From Bacillus subtilis (GTDB lineage: Bacteria; Pseudomonadota; Alphaproteobacteria; Rhizobiales; Rhizobiaceae): DNA of 64,000 nucleotides. The notes beneath the pieces were generated by a model. The model made no database searches. It saw only the letters and a list, made by a program, of their open reading frames with translations, and had not been told where the DNA came from. The number at the start of each line of letters is the position of its first letter. The first letter of the stretch is position 1. Below, piece after piece: positions 59,904-64,000 of this stretch. The DNA lies in the NCBI GenBank assembly GCA_021733665.1, contig JAHREI010000002.1, positions 1 to 64,000 of the forward strand, given 5' to 3'. The translations under genes and the position numbers were made by a program.

Positions 59904-61193
59904 TCAACAAAAGAGCCTTTCCGAAGTGTTTTCATTCGCAGGCTGTTTGGCTGCAAATTTGTAGCGTCTGGTTTCCAGCTTTTTCAGCCGTTTTTCTTCC
60001 TGCTCAATGTAATTTCGGGTGAGGGGTATAGCCTCCTGCCGATGTGCGAGTTGTATTTGAAACACCATCATATTTTGCCAGCGGAAGGCTGATTCAGAGC
60101 CTGCCAGATAGAATTCCCACATCCGGCAGAAGCGCTCATCATAGAGGGCTTTGGCTTTGTCGCGGTTTGCCATGAAAGCTTCACGCCAAGCTTTCAGGGT
60201 TTCCGCATAATGCAGGCGTAAAATCTCAATATCTGTAATCACCAGACCCGCTTGTTCAATATGCGGTAAAACCTCAGACAGAGCCGGTATATAGCCGCCG
60301 GGAAAGATGTATTTACGGATAAAAGGATTGGTGGAAGAGGGCTTATCACTGCGGCCTATCGAATGCAGTACCATGGAGCCGTCCGGTTTCAGGAGCCGTG
60401 CAACCTGCTGGAAAAACTCGGCATAATGGGTGACGCCGACATGCTCGAACATACCGACTGAACTTATACGGTCGAATTGCTGATCAAGTTGCCGGTAATC
60501 TTGTAATAAAAACCGTGCCTGATGATGCAGACCTTGTGCCAGCGCCCGTTGATTGGCGATCTGAAATTGTTCCTGTGACAGCGTAACACCGGTGACATCG
60601 GCATCAAGCAGTTCTGCGAAATAAAGCCCGAGACCACCCCAGCCACAACCAATATCCAGCAGCTTGTCATCAGGATGAATTTGCAGCTTGGCCGCAATAT
60701 GCCGCTTTTTTGCCAGTTGCGCTTCAGCAAGGCTGCTTTGCGATGTCTCAAAATAGGCGCAGGAATATTGCTTGTCCGGATCGAGAAACAGATCATAGAG
60801 ATCGCCGCTCAGATCATAGTGACGTTGCACATTCCTGGAGGAGCGGGACAGGGTATTCATTTGTTGCAGAGGGCGAAAGATTTTACGCAGTTTTGCCAGT
60901 GCGCGCATCCATGGCTCTTTAGCCGCCGTTGCACCGGTATTTTCAAAAACCAGTTGCAGAAAACTGTAAATGTCACCGACCGGAAAGCTGATTTCGCCAT
61001 CCATAAAGCATTCACCAAGCTTTAACTCCGGATCAAGCGCAATGGCTCGTTCAGCGGCTTTTGTATGAAAAGCCAGCACAACATGCGGCGGAGCGCCATT
61101 GCCATAGCTCTCAACGCGATTATTCGTATAGTGTACTTTAAGATCGCCGCTCAGGATCAGCTTATTCAGAACTGAATGCAGCATGCCACTCAT
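59904..61193 (-). CDS. cfa: Cyclopropane-fatty-acyl-phospholipid synthase
   Basis: It adds a methylene group from S-adenosylmethionine to double bonds of membrane lipids. The 429-residue protein has the N-terminal lipid-binding part (HTKAAERAIALDPELKLGECFMDG), C145 in YSCAYF, and the SAM motif LLDIGCGWGG (178-187). SSVGMFEHVGVTHY and SSTNPFIRKYIFPGGY follow. A strong GGAGGAGG precedes the ATG. Cfa is usually induced in stationary phase; nothing here shows how. It lies between dnaB and rplI as its own unit. Confidence 0.95.
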   Translation of the reverse strand: MSGMLHSVLNKLILSGDLKVHYTNNRVESYGNGAPPHVVLAFHTKAAERAIALDPELKLGECFMDGEISFPVGDIYSFLQLVFENTGATAAKEPWMRALAKLRKIFRPLQQMNTLSRSSRNVQRHYDLSGDLYDLFLDPDKQYSCAYFETSQSSLAEAQLAKKRHIAAKLQIHPDDKLLDIGCGWGGLGLYFAELLDADVTGVTLSQEQFQIANQRALAQGLHHQARFLLQDYRQLDQQFDRISSVGMFEHVGVTHYAEFFQQVARLLKPDGSMVLHSIGRSDKPSSTNPFIRKYIFPGGYIPALSEVLPHIEQAGLVITDIEILRLHYAETLKAWREAFMANRDKAKALYDERFCRMWEFYLAGSESAFRWQNMMVFQIQLAHRQEAIPLTRNYIEQEEKRLKKLETRRYKFAAKQPANENTSERLFC

Positions 61194-61473
61194 TGCTCAT
61201 CCTCCTCCGTTTGCCGTACCGGTGGATATGCGGATGAACGCGAAAGTCGGGCGCTTGTATCCGCTCAAAGAGAGTGCCGTTTTATGCGGCAATCGATGCA
61301 ATTGGCTTACAAATTCAGAGCGGGCGCCGTGTAACAATATTTATGAGGCACGCTCTGCAAACACGGTACGCCCTAAAAGAATAGCGGGTTTTCCTGTTCT
61401 GGAAAGAGCGTAGAATAAATATTTATCGGCGGGCTGATCATTTCCCTGTGATGAAAAGCACAAATATCGGTCA
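61194..61473. other. Intergenic region upstream of cfa
   Basis: About 280 bp separate cfa from the rplI terminator, all on one strand. It must hold the cfa promoter, but no consensus element is convincing. No gene or repeat seen. Confidence 0.35.
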
Positions 61474-61510
61474 ATAAAAAAAGCTGCACCGGAAATCCGG
61501 TGCAGCTTTT
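61474..61510 (-). terminator. Terminator of the rpsF-rpsR-DUF2232-rplI operon
   Basis: On the minus strand, stem AAAAGCTGCACCGG/CCGGTGCAGCTTTT with a 4-nt loop is followed by a run of seven T and TATTG. It lies 29 bp after rplI. Confidence 0.92.
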
Positions 61511-61538
61511 CAGATACGAGATCTGTATGAAACGCTAA

Positions 61539-62108
61539 TTATGCGTTTTCTTCACCGTCGAAGTCTTCGTCGAAAACTTCTTCAGCCAGAGGCTCTTCTT
61601 CGATGCCGTAGATTGCAGCAGCAGTCGACAGATCTTCACCTTTTTCCTGACGCAGAGCTTCATCAGCTGTACGTGCAATGTTGATGGTGATTGTTGCCGA
61701 TACTTCCGGATGCAGAACGATCGAGATTGTGTGAATGCCGATTGTTTTGATCGCGTGGTTCAGGTCAACCTGGTTGCGGTTCAGAGAGAAGCCTTCTGCA
61801 GTTACAACATCAGCGATATCGCGTGTGGAAACCGAACCGTACAGCTGACCGGTTTCACCAGCCGAGCGAACAACGATAAAGCTTTTGCCGTCCAGCTTGT
61901 CAGCAACAGCCTGAGCTTCGGTTTTACGTTCCAGATCACGTGCTTCGAGCTGAGCGCGCTGGGATTCAAAACGAGCCATGTTAGCTTCGTTGGCACGCAG
62001 TGCCTTGCCCTGCGGGAGCAGGAAGTTACGGGCAAAGCCGTCTTTAACAGTAACAGTATCACCCATCTGGCCGAGGCGGGCGATGCGTTCAAGCAGGATA
62101 ACTTTCAT
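61539..62108 (-). CDS. rplI: 50S ribosomal protein L9
   Basis: L9 binds 23S rRNA near the L1 stalk. The N-terminal domain [36 protein letters not shown] is intact, followed by the long central helix and the C-terminal domain. The 189 residues include an acidic tail after about 160 ([19 protein letters not shown]), common in alphaproteobacteria. Last gene of the operon, 42 bp after DUF2232. Confidence 0.97.
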   Translation of the reverse strand: MKVILLERIARLGQMGDTVTVKDGFARNFLLPQGKALRANEANMARFESQRAQLEARDLERKTEAQAVADKLDGKSFIVVRSAGETGQLYGSVSTRDIADVVTAEGFSLNRNQVDLNHAIKTIGIHTISIVLHPEVSATITINIARTADEALRQEKGEDLSTAAAIYGIEEEPLAEEVFDEDFDGEENA

Positions 62109-62150
62109 AGGTCTATTCCTTAAGTGTTAAGTTCTGAATGTGTGGTTATG

Positions 62151-63110
62151 TTATGAATTCTGCGAAGGATCTTTGGAGAGCGGGGCACCGCGCGATGTAT
62201 CGAGCAGGCCTAAAACCAAAAATACTAATGCAAAGAATGCGAAAATGATGAGCAGGAAATAGGCAAGCCACAGGGCAAACGGACGCCATGTGGCACCACG
62301 TGTACGCCAGTGGATAATCGCCAGACCTGCCATAATGAAGCCGGATGCCAGTGCACCGGCAAAAGTTGTGGCGATCATGCTGGCAGGGCCTGACAGAAAC
62401 ATCGAACCGGCAAAAGTCAGCGCAAAAACCAGCAGAGCAGGGCGCGGCATACGCAATGTTGCAGGCCAGTTGTCGCGCGGGCGACGCAGTACGCCGGAGC
62501 GCTCAGTGATGCGCAGTGCCAGATAGAAATTGGCAGTCAGGAACATCAGGCTGGTTGCTGCCTGAATGGCAGGCAGACCAAACAACAAGAACTGCTGCAG
62601 CATTTCACGGAAGTCGTCGCTCGCATTGAACTGCGGATCGGAAGCCAGAAGGCTGGCGATCATCGCGCCTGTCAGTTCACGCACCATCTCTTCGCCATAG
62701 CCAATGATGGAGCCGACAATAACAAAGCTGACAGAAATAAGCAAAGCAAGACGGAACATGATGTCCGGCAGCGGATACCAGACCAGTGCATCTTTAGGGC
62801 CGCCCAGTTCCTGAGCGGGCCGCGCAAGACCGGCAAGATAAGCGCCGGTTGCAGCAGGGATGAAACTGGTGAGGGCAATCAGAATCGCAACCATAGGCGC
62901 GGCGAAGATAGCAACGGCAATGCTCGCTGTAGCAGCGGCAATCAGACCTGCGACAGTGCCCCAGCCAAGTGCGGCGATAAAAATAGGAAGAGGGGTGAGG
63001 ACATAGAGAACCATAGCAAGGCCGCTTTGAACCAGCACACCAGAAGCCAGCAGCGCGGCTGCAAGGCCCGCCAAAACTCCGGTTCCGATATGTTTGCTAT
63101 TGTAATTCAT
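62151..63110 (-). CDS. DUF2232 membrane protein
   Basis: The 319-residue inner-membrane protein has about eight helices. It matches the DUF2232 family, found between rpsR and rplI in alphaproteobacteria and in several other phyla. The fold is thought to resemble ECF-transporter S components, but the function is unknown. SGVLVQSGLAMVLYVLTPLPIFIAALGWG near the N-terminus and PRDNWPATLRMPRPAL in the middle are recognisable. It is co-transcribed with ribosomal protein genes, so it is expected to be growth-related. Confidence 0.85.
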   Translation of the reverse strand: MNYNSKHIGTGVLAGLAAALLASGVLVQSGLAMVLYVLTPLPIFIAALGWGTVAGLIAAATASIAVAIFAAPMVAILIALTSFIPAATGAYLAGLARPAQELGGPKDALVWYPLPDIMFRLALLISVSFVIVGSIIGYGEEMVRELTGAMIASLLASDPQFNASDDFREMLQQFLLFGLPAIQAATSLMFLTANFYLALRITERSGVLRRPRDNWPATLRMPRPALLVFALTFAGSMFLSGPASMIATTFAGALASGFIMAGLAIIHWRTRGATWRPFALWLAYFLLIIFAFFALVFLVLGLLDTSRGAPLSKDPSQNS

Positions 63111-63222
63111 CTTAATCCTGCTGTCCTGCCCGGAGTTTTCCGGTTGCAGTTAGAGAACGATCGCTTCTGCGCTCTGTTCCCAACCTGACCTTGCGGTCAC
63201 TAAATCATTTATTCCGAAGAAC

Positions 63223-63252
63223 GATTCGGGATGTGAGAACACACCCCGAATC
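63223..63252 (-). other. Hairpin in the rpsR-DUF2232 spacer
   Basis: 13-nt arms with one mismatch (GATTCGGGATGTG / CACACCCCGAATC) and a 4-nt loop lie 8 bp after the rpsR stop. There is no T-run. Within a ribosomal protein operon it could reduce read-through or mark an RNA processing point. Confidence 0.5.
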
Positions 63253-63259
63253 AGAAGTC

Positions 63260-63508
63260 TTATTTCACTACATATGGCAGCAGGCCGAGGAAACGTGCAC
63301 GCTTGATCGCTTTTGCGAGTTCGCGCTGTTTCTTCTGGCTTACAGCTGTAATGCGGGAAGGAACAATCTTGCCGCGTTCAGAAATGTAACGCTGCAGGAG
63401 TTTGATGTCCTTGTAATCGATCTTTGGTGCGTTAGGACCTGTGAATGGGCAGGTCTTACGACGGCGATGGAACGGACGACGGGTCGGGATCTGATTGATA
63501 TCAACCAT
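63260..63508 (-). CDS. rpsR: 30S ribosomal protein S18
   Basis: 82 residues. S18 pairs with S6 on the 30S platform. The signature region [53 protein letters not shown] is complete. Its ATG overlaps the rpsF stop by one base, giving tight coupling of the two partner proteins. Confidence 0.97.
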   Translation of the reverse strand: MVDINQIPTRRPFHRRRKTCPFTGPNAPKIDYKDIKLLQRYISERGKIVPSRITAVSQKKQRELAKAIKRARFLGLLPYVVK

Positions 63509-63933
63509 TATTCTTCTCCTTCACCGGCAGATTCGTTATCGCGGGAACGACGCGGACGGCGTGGACGATCATCGTCACGGCCGAAACGATCTTCGCGTTC
63601 ACGACGGTCATCACGACGGCTCAGCATTGCTGACTGGCCTTCTTCGTGTTCTTCAACGCGAACGGTCATGAAACGGAGAACGTCTTCGTTAATACGCATC
63701 TGGCGTTCCATTTCAGCAACTGCAGCAGCAGGAGCATCGATGTTTACCAGTGTGTAATAAGCTTTACGGTTCTTTTTGATACGATAAGTCAGAGGACGCA
63801 GTCCCCAGCTTTCGATTTTCCCGACTTTACCACCGTTAGCTTCAAGAACGCCCTTGTACTGTTCTACCAGTGCGTCAACCTGCTGCTGCGAGATATCCTG
63901 TCGGGCAAGGATCACATGTTCATAAAGAGCCAT
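63508..63933 (-). CDS. rpsF: 30S ribosomal protein S6
   Basis: 141 residues. The ferredoxin-like core begins [22 protein letters not shown] and includes [21 protein letters not shown] charged Arg/Asp/Glu-rich extension of about 30 residues follows after 110, usual in alphaproteobacteria. First gene of rpsF-rpsR-DUF2232-rplI. AAAGGCAAAG lies before the ATG as a ribosome-binding site. Its leader is mostly outside the window. Confidence 0.97.
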   Translation of the reverse strand: MALYEHVILARQDISQQQVDALVEQYKGVLEANGGKVGKIESWGLRPLTYRIKKNRKAYYTLVNIDAPAAAVAEMERQMRINEDVLRFMTVRVEEHEEGQSAMLSRRDDRREREDRFGRDDDRPRRPRRSRDNESAGEGEE

Positions 63934-64000
63934 TGTCTTTGCCTTTCTTCAAACAACCACCATCCGGATCAACGGCTAAGCCTCTGCGACTTGTCTATTC
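63934..64000 (-). promoter_or_regulatory. Start of the rpsF leader
   Basis: Only 67 nt are visible. Read on the minus strand they contain GATCCGGATGGTGG. In many bacteria the S6:S18 complex binds a hairpin with a bulged CCG in this leader. The match is suggestive only and the fold cannot be judged from this length. Confidence 0.2.

Overview
This window is core chromosome of an alphaproteobacterium of the order Hyphomicrobiales (Rhizobiales), most likely a Brucellaceae relative. Three things point there: the gene order (smpB / UDG / NYN / rpoZ / rsh / pyrE / fnrN; DUF2062 / acpS / lepB / rnc / era / recO; rpsF / rpsR / DUF2232 / rplI); protein sequences that look Brucella/Ochrobactrum-like; and intergenic palindromic repeats with a CGAAAAGTGG...CCGGTTTTCG core, typical of rhizobial genomes. 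Base composition looks close to 50% G+C, lower than Brucella, so a Pseudochrobactrum-like genus is a reasonable guess. That is inference. I see no rRNA, tRNA, IS element, prophage or CRISPR array.

Layout. 0.2-10 kb: a lytic transglycosylase, dapA, smpB, a UDG/NYN pair, rpoZ, the bifunctional (p)ppGpp enzyme rsh, and pyrE. 10-17.4 kb: a low-oxygen block with the FNR-type regulator fnrN, an orphan peptide-binding protein, and a cydA-cydB-cydX-hemN operon behind a perfect FNR box. 17.8-23.3 kb: DUF2062, acpS, a GNAT gene, then lepB, rnc, era and recO. 23.3-31.9 kb: an MFS transporter, nadABC, panCB, and the nrtR-HD-ygfZ operon on the minus strand. 33-38.5 kb: pyrC, small exported and hypothetical proteins, Nudix, an SRAP peptidase and a LysE-type exporter. 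38.8-49.6 kb: cysS-GFA-cimA, rarD, LOG, a LysM protein, an Atm1-type ABC exporter, and psd-pssA. 49.7-59.8 kb: an AAA ATPase, an SDR, purF, a TetR-YeiB pair, cvpA, radA, dnaB and a membrane protein. 59.9-64 kb: cfa, then rplI, DUF2232, rpsR and rpsF.

How the genes fit together. FnrN probably activates the cytochrome bd operon, which also carries oxygen-independent haem synthesis (hemN). The box centre lies 41.5 bp before a plausible transcription start, the class II geometry. NrtR, encoded about 2 kb beyond nadC, probably controls nadABC through a 21-bp inverted repeat overlapping a possible -10 element. Convergent gene pairs are repeatedly separated by bidirectional hairpin terminators.

The least ordinary observations are: eight copies of a palindromic repeat whose terminal arms differ between copies yet stay self-complementary; a dihydroorotase with Gln in place of the first metal-binding His; a tandem 24-bp repeat carrying that gene's ribosome-binding site; the candidate NrtR operator; and a TetR operator abutting the start of its own gene. 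I did not find a clearly new multi-gene system. This is mostly a housekeeping region.
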